DNA from: JAHCHG01 sp041394845
Lineage (GTDB): Bacteria > Acidobacteriota > Blastocatellia > Pyrinomonadales > Pyrinomonadaceae
Assembly (NCBI GenBank): GCA_041394845.1
Contig: JAWKHL010000001.1
Coordinates: 1,488,001 to 1,552,000, forward strand
Direction of reading: 5' to 3'
Length of the DNA stretch: 64,000 bases
The translations under genes and the position numbers were made by a program. Below are positions 8,389 through 16,856 of the stretch, piece after piece. Each line of letters starts with the position of its first letter. The first letter of the stretch is position 1. The notes below the pieces were generated by a model, which had not been told where the DNA came from, did not search any database, and worked only from the letters and a program-made list of their open reading frames with translations.

Positions 8389-9312
8389 ATGAAGATGGAT
8401 TGGAAGGGCGTTTTGCCCGCGATCACAACCTGTTTTGACGAGAATCTGGAAATCGATCATCAATTTACCGTCCGGCACGTTCGCTGGCTGAAAGAAAAAG
8501 GGTGCCGGGGAATTATCGCCAACGGAAGTTTGGGCGAAGGCGCGACTCTCTCTTTTGAGGAAAAAAAGAAGCTTTGGAAAACCTGCGTCGAGGCGGCCGG
8601 TGAGGATGTTCCGGTCGTGGCGGCCATCGCGGCCCTCAGCACGGGCGAAGCGGTTCAAATGGCACTGGAGGCCGAAATGGCCGGTTGTCGCGGGCTGATG
8701 GTCCTGCCACCTTACGTTTATCAGGGAGATTGGCGGGAAATGGAGTTTCACCTCGGAGAAATAATTCGTTCGACCGGATTGTCCTGCATGCTCTATAACA
8801 ATCCGATCGCCTACGGAACGGATTTTCTTCCCGAGCGGATCGCCGAACTGGCCGATAAATACGAAAACCTTGAGGCCGTCAAGGAATCGAGCGGCGATGT
8901 CCGTCGAATTTCCGCCATCAAGGCACTGTGCGGAGATCGTTTGGCGGTTCTGGTCGGGCTTGATGACGCCATCGTCGAAGGGGTCAGCGCCGGCGCGGTC
9001 GGTTGGGTTGCCGGGTTGGTCAACGCTTTGCCCGAAGAATCGGTTGAACTTTTCCGCCTCGCTTCCGGGGGCGAAAAGGAAAAGGCCTTTGAACTATATC
9101 GCTGGTTCTTGCCTTTGCTCCGTCTGGACGTCGTCCCGAAATTCGTCCAGCTGATCAAACTGGTTCAGGAAAGGGCCGGAATGGGAAATCCCAAGGTTCG
9201 GCCTCCCCGGCTTGAATTGACCGGAGAGGAATTGGATGAAACCCGGCGTTTGATCGAGGACGCCTGGGCCAAGAGGCCATCGATCGTGGGATCAGCTTCG
9301 GCCGGAAACTAA
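8389..9312 (+). CDS. DHDPS-family 1-pyrroline-4-hydroxy-2-carboxylate deaminase
   Basis: 307 residues from the ATG at 8389, preceded by GGAG nine bases upstream. The frame is open further upstream but that part overlaps the previous gene. It is a TIM-barrel of the dihydrodipicolinate synthase/N-acetylneuraminate lyase family. The Schiff-base lysine is in LEAVKESSGDVRR (about residue 164) and the tyrosine in CMLYNNPIAYG. In hydroxyproline catabolism the enzyme removes ammonia from 1-pyrroline-4-hydroxy-2-carboxylate, giving 2-oxoglutarate semialdehyde. The assignment over lysine biosynthesis rests on operon position. Confidence 0.87.
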   Translation: MKMDWKGVLPAITTCFDENLEIDHQFTVRHVRWLKEKGCRGIIANGSLGEGATLSFEEKKKLWKTCVEAAGEDVPVVAAIAALSTGEAVQMALEAEMAGCRGLMVLPPYVYQGDWREMEFHLGEIIRSTGLSCMLYNNPIAYGTDFLPERIAELADKYENLEAVKESSGDVRRISAIKALCGDRLAVLVGLDDAIVEGVSAGAVGWVAGLVNALPEESVELFRLASGGEKEKAFELYRWFLPLLRLDVVPKFVQLIKLVQERAGMGNPKVRPPRLELTGEELDETRRLIEDAWAKRPSIVGSASAGN

Positions 9313-9319
9313 AAGAAAG

Positions 9320-10903
9320 ATGGAAACGAATTTAACCGGATTATCAATTATCGGATCGGGTCGGGGAAAACCGAACTCAAGGACCTTTTCGGCTTTTGAC
9401 CCGAAAACGGGAGAGGAGATCGGCCCCCAATTTTTTTCGGCCGATCCGCAGGAACTTCAAAAAGCGGTCGATCTGGCGGAGGCCGCCCGGATCGGTTACG
9501 GAAAATTGTCGGGGCTGGAAAAGGCCCGTTTCCTCCGAAAGATCGCCGAAACCATTGAAAACCTGGGCGACGTTTTGATCGAGCGGGCCTCAATGGAAAC
9601 CGGTCTGCCAAACGCCCGGTTCATCGGTGAAAGGGGGCGAACCTGTTCGCAGCTGAGAATGTTCGCCGACCTTTTGGAGGAGGGTTCCTGGGTCGATGCC
9701 CGGATCGATCGGGCCGATCCGCTTCGGCAACCGGCCGCCAAACCGGATGTCCGTTCGATGCTTCGCCCGATCGGGCCGGTCGCCGTTTTTTGCGCGGGCA
9801 ATTTTCCCCTGGCTTTTTCGGTCGCCGGCGGCGACACCGCCTCGGCGTTGGCGGCCGGTTGTCCGGTCGTCGTCAACGCCCATAACTCTCATCCCGGAAC
9901 GGCGGAATTGGTCGGGCTGGCGATCCGCCGGGCGGTCGAGGAGACGGGTTTGCCGGAAGGAGTGTTCAGCCTTCTTTTTTCCAAAGATTACGAGATCGGT
10001 CAGGGTTTGGTCGGACATCCTTCGATCAGGGCCGTCGGTTTTACCGGATCGCTGAAAGGCGGAAGGGCTTTGATGGACATTGCCGCCCGGCGAAAGGAAC
10101 CGATCCCGGTTTACGCCGAAATGGGTTCGATCAATCCCGTCTTTTTGCTTCCCGGAGCGATGAGGGAAAAAACCGAAGAGATCGCCGCCGGTTTGCACGG
10201 ATCGTTCAATCTCGGTTTCGGACAGTTCTGCACCAAACCCGGCGTCGTTTTCGCTTCGGATGACGAAAATTTTCTTCCATTCTCGGCCAAGCTGGCGGAA
10301 CTGACCTTGGAAACCGGTTCGGCTCCCTTACTGTCGGGAAAAATTCGTGATTCCTTTCTGGAAGGGATCGAAGAAAGGGTAAAATCCGCCGGTCTCGTTT
10401 ACGGCTCGTCGGCTTTGGACGGATTTGCGGTCAACTCCGCCTTTTTTCAAACCGACGCCGAAACCTTTTTGGAAAACGGCGGTTTACAGGGCGAGATTTT
10501 CGGCCCGACGACTCTTTTGGTCAAAGCCGATAACAAGGAAAATCTTTTGGAAATCGCCCGGACTCTGGAGGGACAGTTGACCGCGACGGTTCACGGAACC
10601 GAAAAGGATCTGGCGGAGTTTTCGGATTTGATCGAAATTCTGGAAACGAAGGCCGGAAGGCTGATCTTTAACGGTTTTCCGACCGGAGTTGAGGTTTGTC
10701 CGGCGATGGTTCACGGCGGGGTTTTTCCGGCGACTTCGGATTCCCGTTCGACCTCGGTCGGAACCCGCGCCACCGAAAGGTTCGCCCGATTGGTCTGTTT
10801 TCAGGATTTTCCCCAAAACTCTCTTCCCGTTGAACTAAGGGACCATAACCCGCTCGGGATCCATCGTTTGATCGACGGCGAATTTTCCCGGGTTCCAATT
10901 TGA
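9320..10903 (+). CDS. 2-oxoglutarate semialdehyde dehydrogenase (NADP-type ALDH)
   Basis: 527 residues, starting 7 bases after the deaminase. It is an aldehyde dehydrogenase with the nucleophile in FGQFCTKPGVV (about residue 300) and the general-base Glu in VYAEMGSINPVF. The glycine-rich GFTGSLKGGRAL near residue 237 is the coenzyme-binding loop. Length and motifs fit the class III alpha-ketoglutaric semialdehyde dehydrogenases found in hydroxyproline clusters. It oxidises the semialdehyde to 2-oxoglutarate, closing the pathway into the TCA cycle. No further gene follows in the operon. Confidence 0.88.
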   Translation: METNLTGLSIIGSGRGKPNSRTFSAFDPKTGEEIGPQFFSADPQELQKAVDLAEAARIGYGKLSGLEKARFLRKIAETIENLGDVLIERASMETGLPNARFIGERGRTCSQLRMFADLLEEGSWVDARIDRADPLRQPAAKPDVRSMLRPIGPVAVFCAGNFPLAFSVAGGDTASALAAGCPVVVNAHNSHPGTAELVGLAIRRAVEETGLPEGVFSLLFSKDYEIGQGLVGHPSIRAVGFTGSLKGGRALMDIAARRKEPIPVYAEMGSINPVFLLPGAMREKTEEIAAGLHGSFNLGFGQFCTKPGVVFASDDENFLPFSAKLAELTLETGSAPLLSGKIRDSFLEGIEERVKSAGLVYGSSALDGFAVNSAFFQTDAETFLENGGLQGEIFGPTTLLVKADNKENLLEIARTLEGQLTATVHGTEKDLAEFSDLIEILETKAGRLIFNGFPTGVEVCPAMVHGGVFPATSDSRSTSVGTRATERFARLVCFQDFPQNSLPVELRDHNPLGIHRLIDGEFSRVPI

Positions 10904-10921
10904 TAACTCAATTTATCAAAT
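10898..10921 (+). terminator. Weak AT-rich hairpin after the hydroxyproline operon
   Basis: ATTTGATAA and TTATCAAAT pair as a 9-bp stem around six bases, overlapping the stop codon region of the dehydrogenase gene and followed by GATATTTTTT. The stem is AT-rich, so termination strength is doubtful. Confidence 0.4.
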
Positions 10922-11038
10922 GATATTTTTTATCTGATGTTTACAGCAAAGCTTTTTAGGCTCAATATTCAATTCCACTGAACGAGTAAATTTGACAAGA
11001 ACTGGTATGATTAATTTGAGTTGCAGGGAAAATGTGCC

Positions 11039-11902
11039 ATGCCGAAATATGTTATTTCAATCAGTGTGATAATCACGATTTTTCTTTTGGGTTTAATATT
11101 TTGGCAAACTGAGAAAACTCTTTCGGAAACCAACTCATTTGATTCCAAAGGAAGTATTGTCTTTAGCAAAACTCCCCTTCCCGCCGAACTCTCTTCAAGC
11201 GAGGAGAAGGCTTTACAAAAACTAATTCCCGAAACCTTACGTTGGTTTAGTATTTGGGAACCTTCCCCGTCCTGCTATCAAAGTGAATATACACCTGGGT
11301 CCGGATTTAGGTACTTTGGTAAAGTTGACAAAAGTTTTGGGGCACTTTTCAAAGAATTTGAGGGCAATTACGTAAATGCCAAAATCGATGTGCAGGAATA
11401 TAGAATTAAAGTCTACATTCTGGAAATGAATACCTTAATAATTCTTGAAAGGTCTGAGGAATTTGGAATCGTCCCAAACGTACCTGAGCGGATCTGCACC
11501 TTCTCGGAAAATATACAAACTTTCAAACCAACCGGCTTTTTTCTTTATCGCGAGAACAAAAATGGGCAAATGAAACCTGAAAAGAGGGCATTACTTGAAA
11601 AGATAATTGCCAAAGTTCAGGAAGATGCCTGCTCAAATTTGTATTATGATCCGGATCATCCGCTCAAATTAACAATTCCGGCCTTTGAACCAGGGAATCC
11701 CGAAATTTATGTTTTACTCAAAGGTAAGCAAAGTGATTACCCGGACGGAAAAACTATTGAACGGATCAACCTAAAATACCTAACATTTAGTGAACCGGAA
11801 ATGATCAAAACCATAACCCTCCCGAATAGCGTGGAGTTTTTTCAAAATATAATCGAAAAACAAGCTGAAACAAAAATGGAGTTTAACTGTCCGAAAAAAT
11901 AA
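11039..11902 (+). CDS. Hypothetical membrane-anchored or secreted protein
   Basis: 287 residues from the ATG at 11039, with AGGGA upstream; a TTG 18 bases earlier is less likely. A hydrophobic N-terminus (VISISVIITIFLLGLIFW) is a signal anchor or signal peptide; the rest is soluble and polar. Four cysteines are spread through the mature part. No domain is recognised. Its codons are visibly more AT-rich than those of the neighbouring operon, so recent acquisition or a lineage-specific origin is possible. It has no operon partner: about 135 bases separate it from the gene before and 255 from the next, convergent gene. Confidence 0.7.
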   Translation: MPKYVISISVIITIFLLGLIFWQTEKTLSETNSFDSKGSIVFSKTPLPAELSSSEEKALQKLIPETLRWFSIWEPSPSCYQSEYTPGSGFRYFGKVDKSFGALFKEFEGNYVNAKIDVQEYRIKVYILEMNTLIILERSEEFGIVPNVPERICTFSENIQTFKPTGFFLYRENKNGQMKPEKRALLEKIIAKVQEDACSNLYYDPDHPLKLTIPAFEPGNPEIYVLLKGKQSDYPDGKTIERINLKYLTFSEPEMIKTITLPNSVEFFQNIIEKQAETKMEFNCPKK

Positions 11903-12158
11903 TTTGCGCCCCCGGTTGGCTTATAATTGTTTAACTAACAAATATTACTGAAAAAAGGGTTGGTTGGAAGATTCTTAAATTTTAACTGTTTCGGATCAAA
12001 AGGCTCTATTTCCCGAAACAACAATTTTTTTGCAGCTTAAGTTTTTTGATTTTTTGGCACAAAGATCACCGGAAAACAAAAGACAAATCGATAAATTTAA
12101 CAATTAGAAATAAACCATATTTCACCGCTTAAGGGGGTTAATAAAAAGCAATTTGCGG

Positions 12159-13100
12159 TCATTCCGAATCGACCCCGGCGGCCTTCATCACAAAATCGGG
12201 GACGGCCGGTTCTTCGCCCAGCACAAATTCCCTTCCGCGATCGAGCGCCCAACGATGAAGCCAGGAGATTCCGGCGTTGCGGGTGAAATTGTCCGGCAGA
12301 CCGTAGGCTTCATCCTTGAGCGCTTCTTCCAAAGTGATGAATTTGTAGCCCCTTTTTTTGAACATCCGGGCCACATCGTCAAAATGCTCGGAGTTGATCG
12401 AATTGGCGTGAAGGAGCAGAATCTGGCGGATCTCGCGGCCGAAAAGTTTTACCGATTGTCTCTCCCAGTAATCCGTTTTCGCCTCCAGATAGGGAACGTA
12501 AGCGGCCGCGATCCGTTTCTTTAACTTTTCATCTTTTTTTTCAATCGCGTTATCAAACGCCCTGGCGAAGATCCAATCGGCGTTGTCGATCGAAACGGGA
12601 GCGACCGTGTATTTGTGTTGGCTCAAAAATTCCGCCAGTCCCTCTTTTGTTTTCAGATCCAGCCCGGTCTGCAAAAAGGGGTGGCGAAAATAACGGATGG
12701 GCTTGTTTTTGGCGCCCAAAAGCTCTTTGGTGATCGTCTCGCCCCGCAAGATCTCCTCCTCATATTTTTCCAGCGGGTTCCTGTTGAGGCTCAGATGCGA
12801 ATAGGTGTGATTGCCGAGTTCAAAACCGGCATCCAGCCATTGGCGAAGCAGATCGACCTCCGGCTTTGACCTTTTTCCATCGACGTAAAGCTTGTTCTCA
12901 TTGACAAAACCGATCGCCGGGATCTTCGCACCCTTGATATGTTTGAGGAGTTTTTTGGTTATCCGTTGGCGCAGTTCGAGCCGGCTGTTTTTGACGACGA
13001 CCGGCAGATCATCGATGGTTACGGCCATTTGGCGACCGGTCTGGGCATCGGCGTTTTGGAGCGCAAAAATAATAAGTGCCAATAAAATAAATTTTTTCAT
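12159..13100 (-). CDS. Secreted polysaccharide deacetylase family protein
   Basis: 313 residues with a clear signal peptide (FILLALIIFALQNADAQ). The NodB-homology motifs are present: VTIDDLP (catalytic Asp pair), NHTYSHLSLN (zinc-binding HxxxH) and RHPFLQTG. LLLHANSIN near residue 230 fits the late catalytic-His motif. The family removes N- or O-acetyl groups from peptidoglycan, chitin-like or exopolysaccharides outside the inner membrane. The stop of the upstream VOC gene lies 17 bases before its start, so the two are probably co-transcribed. The long insert between the HxxxH motif and the C-terminus resembles the branch that includes predicted xylanase/chitin deacetylases. Confidence 0.87.
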   Translation of the reverse strand: MKKFILLALIIFALQNADAQTGRQMAVTIDDLPVVVKNSRLELRQRITKKLLKHIKGAKIPAIGFVNENKLYVDGKRSKPEVDLLRQWLDAGFELGNHTYSHLSLNRNPLEKYEEEILRGETITKELLGAKNKPIRYFRHPFLQTGLDLKTKEGLAEFLSQHKYTVAPVSIDNADWIFARAFDNAIEKKDEKLKKRIAAAYVPYLEAKTDYWERQSVKLFGREIRQILLLHANSINSEHFDDVARMFKKRGYKFITLEEALKDEAYGLPDNFTRNAGISWLHRWALDRGREFVLGEEPAVPDFVMKAAGVDSE

Positions 13101-13117
13101 ATTGATAAAAAAAGCGA

Positions 13118-13534
13118 TTATTTGGCGAAGACCTGCGAAAGCTCCCTGAAAGCCTTGAATTCAAGGGCGTTTCCGCTCGGGTCGAGGAAAAACATGGTGG
13201 CCTGTTCGCCGACCTCGCCCTGAAAACGGATCTTCGGTTTGATGACAAAATCGACCCCTTTGCTTTCGAGATGTTCGGCCAGTCGGCGGAAGTTCTCCAT
13301 CGACAGAATGATCCCGAAATGTGGAACCGGAACGTGGTCGGCATCGACCTCGTTTGAGGTTTTAAGCCCCGCATTCTCGGGGGCGAGATGCGCCACGATC
13401 TGATGGCCGAAAAGATTGAAATCGATCCATTCCTCGGAACTCCGTCCCTCTTCGCAACCCAGAATCCCGCCGTAAAATTCCCGGGCCTCCTCCAGATTCT
13501 TTACCGGAAACGCCAGATGAAATAAATTGCCCAT
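13118..13534 (-). CDS. VOC superfamily (glyoxalase/dioxygenase-like) protein
   Basis: 138 residues with the paired beta-alpha-beta modules of the vicinal oxygen chelate fold. Probable metal ligands are His in FHLAFPVKNLEEA (residue 6), His in VPHFGIILS and Glu in SGNALEFKAF. The DPSGNALEFK ending is typical of extradiol-dioxygenase-like and fosfomycin-resistance-like members. The substrate is unknown. It lies between the deacetylase and DinB genes on the same strand. Confidence 0.82.
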   Translation of the reverse strand: MGNLFHLAFPVKNLEEAREFYGGILGCEEGRSSEEWIDFNLFGHQIVAHLAPENAGLKTSNEVDADHVPVPHFGIILSMENFRRLAEHLESKGVDFVIKPKIRFQGEVGEQATMFFLDPSGNALEFKAFRELSQVFAK

Positions 13535-13588
13535 AAATTTTTGTCCCGAGCCGGCTTCCCCTTTTGTTGGGAAGTACCGGCATTTTTT

Positions 13589-14077
13589 TCAATCTTCTTC
13601 GCCGAACGCCTTGATCATCTGGCGGATGGCCCCCAAATGATAAGCGGTGTGGGCGATGATGGCGATGATCTCGCCGATGTTGTTCTGATTCCAGACCTCA
13701 ACCCCGGCAATGCAACGAAGGATGTTTTCGTAGGATTTTTTCACCCCGGCCCGCAAAGTCTCCCATTCCTGCGGGTTGACGGTTTCGATCAGCCAGCTCT
13801 GTTCCCAGTTAACCGATTCTTCCCGGCCCTCGATGAACTCGCACAATCGGTCGAGATAAAACTTCAAATGCTCGCTGTGGGCCGCGATGGTGGTTTCGTT
13901 AAAATTGGCCGAAACCTGTTCTGCGGAAAGATCCTCCAATGTATTGAGGACGCCGATCCCCCGATCCAGATAAGCGCTTCCCTGTCCGGGCGGCGACCCC
14001 TCAAAGGTTTCCCGCAAAATTATCAGCACATCCTTGAGAAAATCCTCGCGAAGAATTCTGGTGTTGTTGTTTTCCAT
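13589..14077 (-). CDS. DinB/YfiT-like putative metalloenzyme, copy 1
   Basis: 162 residues forming the four-helix DinB-like fold. The metal-site histidines are in AAHSEH (residues about 66-71) and HTAYHLGAIRQM near the C-terminus. It is clearly paralogous to the next gene upstream (14082-14546): both share TFE, YLDR, IAAH and AYHLGAIRQMIK. DinB-like proteins are often thiol-dependent S-transferases or of unknown function. The start lies 4 bases after the stop of the paralogue, so the pair is translationally linked. Confidence 0.8.
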   Translation of the reverse strand: MENNNTRILREDFLKDVLIILRETFEGSPPGQGSAYLDRGIGVLNTLEDLSAEQVSANFNETTIAAHSEHLKFYLDRLCEFIEGREESVNWEQSWLIETVNPQEWETLRAGVKKSYENILRCIAGVEVWNQNNIGEIIAIIAHTAYHLGAIRQMIKAFGEED

Positions 14078-14081
14078 ATCC

Positions 14082-14546
14082 TTAAATCTGTTTGATCATT
14101 TGCCGGATCGCCCCCAGATGATAGGCCGAATGGGTGATCATTCCGAGCGCCACCGTTATCAGATTCACGTCCCAGTTTTCATTTTTTTCAACCGATTCGC
14201 AAACCTCACGGTAATTTTCCGCCAACCTCAACTTGAGGTCCTCCCATTCGTCCTCATCGACCGTCTTGACCCGCCAACTGTTGTTCCAGTTGACGAATTC
14301 CGCCTTGCTGTGAAGATATTTATTTAGAATGTCGAGATAAAACCGGGCGTGTTCGGTGTGGGCCGCTATGCTCGTATCATTGATCGAAAGCGAGGCGTCG
14401 GTCGCGCTGATTTTTTCCAGAGTCGAGAACATTCCGATTTCCCGGTCAAGGTAAACGCCGCCTTCCGCCAGAGGGGCGCTTTCGAAGGTTTCCATGAGCA
14501 AAACCTCCAAAGCTTTTGCAAAATCCGCCCGAACTATGGTTTTCAT
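14082..14546 (-). CDS. DinB/YfiT-like putative metalloenzyme, copy 2
   Basis: 154 residues with the same layout as its neighbour: VYLDREIGMFSTLEKIS, then IAAHTEHARFYLD, then ITHSAYHLGAIRQMI. The candidate metal ligands are conserved in both copies, so neither looks decayed. Identity appears moderate, indicating an old tandem duplication. It is the first gene of the DinB-DinB pair, divergent from the methyltransferase gene at 14605. Confidence 0.8.
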   Translation of the reverse strand: MKTIVRADFAKALEVLLMETFESAPLAEGGVYLDREIGMFSTLEKISATDASLSINDTSIAAHTEHARFYLDILNKYLHSKAEFVNWNNSWRVKTVDEDEWEDLKLRLAENYREVCESVEKNENWDVNLITVALGMITHSAYHLGAIRQMIKQI

Positions 14547-14604
14547 ATCTTTTTCCTTTTTTTATAATAAGTTCAACTACCAAATTCTTTGAGATTTCCA
14601 GTTT

Positions 14605-15780
14605 ATGGCAACCGAAAACATCGAAAAATTTATCCGGGAATTGACAAACTCCCTTCACAACCAGACCTTTGTCAAAATGACTTTAGGCAATTATCGCGGA
14701 AGCGACCCGCATTTGCAAAAACTGCTGGTCCGTCTGGTCAAAACCAAAAAAGGAATCCGCCTTTTTTTCCTTTACCGGTACGACACACGCGATACCGCCA
14801 AAAATTACGATCTGACCAAAAGCGTCAAAAAAATCCGCGAATCATTGGGCCGCGATTTTTTCAGCGGACATCTTTTCACCACCGGCCACGACTTTCAGCT
14901 CGACGTCGGCAAACGCGGAAAATCCCGCCTCAACGTCGGCAAACCGACCTTCAAGGTCAAACCCGATCTGGAACACAACCGGCAAAAGGAGTCTCCGGTC
15001 GATCCGAATCGTTTTTACCTGAAAGCGCTCGGGATCGCGACCGACCGGGGCGAGATCCGCTCGAAACAGCAGGACAAATGGAAGCAGATCAATAAATTTA
15101 TCGAAACCCTTGGCAAACTGGTCGAAAATTCTCCGCTCAAAAACCGGGGAAAAATCCGTTTGGTCGATATGGGTTCGGGGAAAGGTTATCTGACTTTCGC
15201 CGCTTACGATCATTTCTGCAACACCCTTGATCTGGAAGTCGAAATAACCGGAGTTGATACAAAAAAACAACTGGTTCAACTCGGCAACGACATCGCCCGG
15301 ACCTGCGAGTTCACCGGTTTGCGTTTTGTCGAAGGTTACATCGGCGATTTCGAGCTGACCGACACGGACATTCTGATCGCCCTTCACGCCTGCAACACGG
15401 CGACCGACGACGCCATTTTCAAGGGGATCAAGGCGGGAGCCGATCTGATCGTCTGCGCCCCCTGCTGTCATCAGGAGATCCGCCCGCAGATTGAGGCCCC
15501 GGAGATGCTCCGCAACATCCTCAAGCACGGCGTGATGCTCGAACGCGAGGCGGAAACCATCACCGACGGCCTCCGCGCCCTTTTGCTGGAAAAAAGCGGC
15601 TACGCGACCAAATTATTCGAATTCATCCCGACCGAACACACCCCGAAAAACAATCTGATCGTCGGAACCCGCCGCCAGGGCAAAACCAAAACCGACGATC
15701 TGGAAGGACAAATTAAAGCGATCAAAGATTTTTACGGAATAAAAGAACAAAAACTGGAAACACTTCTAAAAAATCTCTGA
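14605..15780 (+). CDS. SAM-dependent methyltransferase (Methyltransf_32 / METTL25-like)
   Basis: 391 residues. The N-terminal 150 residues are a basic region rich in Lys/Arg. The SAM-binding motif is VDMGSGKGYLTFAAY (about residue 190), followed by ITGVDTKKQLVQ (motif II acidic residue), LIALHACNTATDDAI and IVCAPCCHQE. The LHACNTATD and CCHQ motifs are characteristic of the Methyltransf_32 group, which includes RNA- and protein-modifying enzymes. The substrate is not known. It stands alone, convergent with etfA. Confidence 0.82.
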   Translation: MATENIEKFIRELTNSLHNQTFVKMTLGNYRGSDPHLQKLLVRLVKTKKGIRLFFLYRYDTRDTAKNYDLTKSVKKIRESLGRDFFSGHLFTTGHDFQLDVGKRGKSRLNVGKPTFKVKPDLEHNRQKESPVDPNRFYLKALGIATDRGEIRSKQQDKWKQINKFIETLGKLVENSPLKNRGKIRLVDMGSGKGYLTFAAYDHFCNTLDLEVEITGVDTKKQLVQLGNDIARTCEFTGLRFVEGYIGDFELTDTDILIALHACNTATDDAIFKGIKAGADLIVCAPCCHQEIRPQIEAPEMLRNILKHGVMLEREAETITDGLRALLLEKSGYATKLFEFIPTEHTPKNNLIVGTRRQGKTKTDDLEGQIKAIKDFYGIKEQKLETLLKNL

Positions 15781-15800
15781 CAGTTTGTTTTATAATAAAA

Positions 15801-15820
15801 TGGCGCTCAAATGAGCGCCA
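15801..15820 (-). terminator. Terminator hairpin between the methyltransferase gene and etfA
   Basis: TGGCGCTCA and TGAGCGCCA form a perfect 9-bp stem around AA. On the minus strand it is followed by TTTTATTATA, fitting an intrinsic terminator for etfA (stop at 15861). On the plus strand it is followed by A-residues, so it acts mainly for the minus strand. Confidence 0.75.
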
Positions 15821-15824
15821 AAAA

Positions 15825-15860
15825 AAATCCGAAATCCAAAATCCGAAATCCAAAATCGAA
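15825..15860. repeat. Short tandem repeat block (AATCCGAAATCCAA type) abutting the etfA stop
   Basis: Two head-to-tail copies of about 16 bases (ATCCGAAATCCAAA) followed by a partial copy run up to the etfA stop codon at 15861-15863. The same degenerate unit occurs at 20344-20378, 20445-20471, 31916-31967 and 47870-47932. Confidence 0.7.
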
Positions 15861-16841
15861 TCATTCTTTCGCTTTCTTGATCTCTTCGACCAGAACCGGA
15901 ACCGCCTCGAACAGATCGCCGACGATGCCGTAATCGGCGATGTCGAAGATCGGCGCTTCGGAGTCCTTGTTGATGGCGACGATCGTCCCGGCGTTTTTCA
16001 TTCCGACGATGTGCTGAATGGCACCCGAAATTCCGAGGGCGATGTAGAGTTTCGGTGCTACGGTTTGCCCCGAGGAACCGATCTGGCGGTCGATCGGAAG
16101 CCATTCGGCGTCGCAGATCGGACGCGAAGCGGCGATGTCGGCGCCGAGGGCTTCGGCCAGTTTTTCCGCCACGGCGATGTTTTCCTGAGATTTTATCCCG
16201 CGTCCGACCGCCACGATGATCTCCGATTTGGTCAGATCGACCGAGGCTTTGGCCTCCTGGAACGGGGCTTCGGGCGTCATTCGGATCTCGCCGACCTCGA
16301 CATCAATAGTTTCAACCGCGGCCGAGCCGCCCTTTTGGGCCGAGTCTCCGCGAAAGGCCCCGGATTGAAAAGTTACAAAATAAGGAGCATCGCCCCCGAC
16401 GACGACGTCGGCGTCGAGTTTGCCCAAAAAGATCCGCCGGGTGAAAACCAGATTTCCGCCTTCATTGCGGTAGCGGATGCAATCGCCGGCCACCTCGCGG
16501 CCGAGTCTGGCGGCGATCTTCGGAGCGAAATCGCGAACCTGATAGGTGTGCGCCATGACGATGTATTGCGGATTTTCGCCTTTGATGACCGCTTCAAAGG
16601 CATCGGCGTAACCGTCCGGCGTATAGGTTCCGAGTTTCTCGTTCTTGGCGACGATCACCTTCTCCAGATCGTAACCCGCGATCTCCGAAGCCAAACGGCA
16701 ATCTGCCGCTCCGCAGGGAATAACGGCCGAAACGCTCAAACCGAGATCCCTCCCGATGTTTTGGGCGGCGGCGACGGCTTCCAGTGAAGTTTTATTAAGA
16801 ACGCAATTGATATGTTCGATAAATACTAGGATGTTGCTCAT
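15861..16841 (-). CDS. etfA: Electron transfer flavoprotein alpha subunit
   Basis: 326 residues. The C-terminal FAD-binding half is unmistakable: VGRGIKSQENI, SRPICDAEWLPIDRQIGSSG, LYIALGISGAIQHIVGMKNA and INKDSEAPIFDIADYGIVGD. With EtfB it forms the soluble FAD/AMP heterodimer that takes electrons from acyl-CoA dehydrogenases and passes them to ETF:quinone oxidoreductase. It lies 15 bases downstream of etfB in the same operon. Its stop codon touches a short tandem repeat block. Confidence 0.95.
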   Translation of the reverse strand: MSNILVFIEHINCVLNKTSLEAVAAAQNIGRDLGLSVSAVIPCGAADCRLASEIAGYDLEKVIVAKNEKLGTYTPDGYADAFEAVIKGENPQYIVMAHTYQVRDFAPKIAARLGREVAGDCIRYRNEGGNLVFTRRIFLGKLDADVVVGGDAPYFVTFQSGAFRGDSAQKGGSAAVETIDVEVGEIRMTPEAPFQEAKASVDLTKSEIIVAVGRGIKSQENIAVAEKLAEALGADIAASRPICDAEWLPIDRQIGSSGQTVAPKLYIALGISGAIQHIVGMKNAGTIVAINKDSEAPIFDIADYGIVGDLFEAVPVLVEEIKKAKE

Positions 16842-16856
16842 TATTTTCTGAATTTA

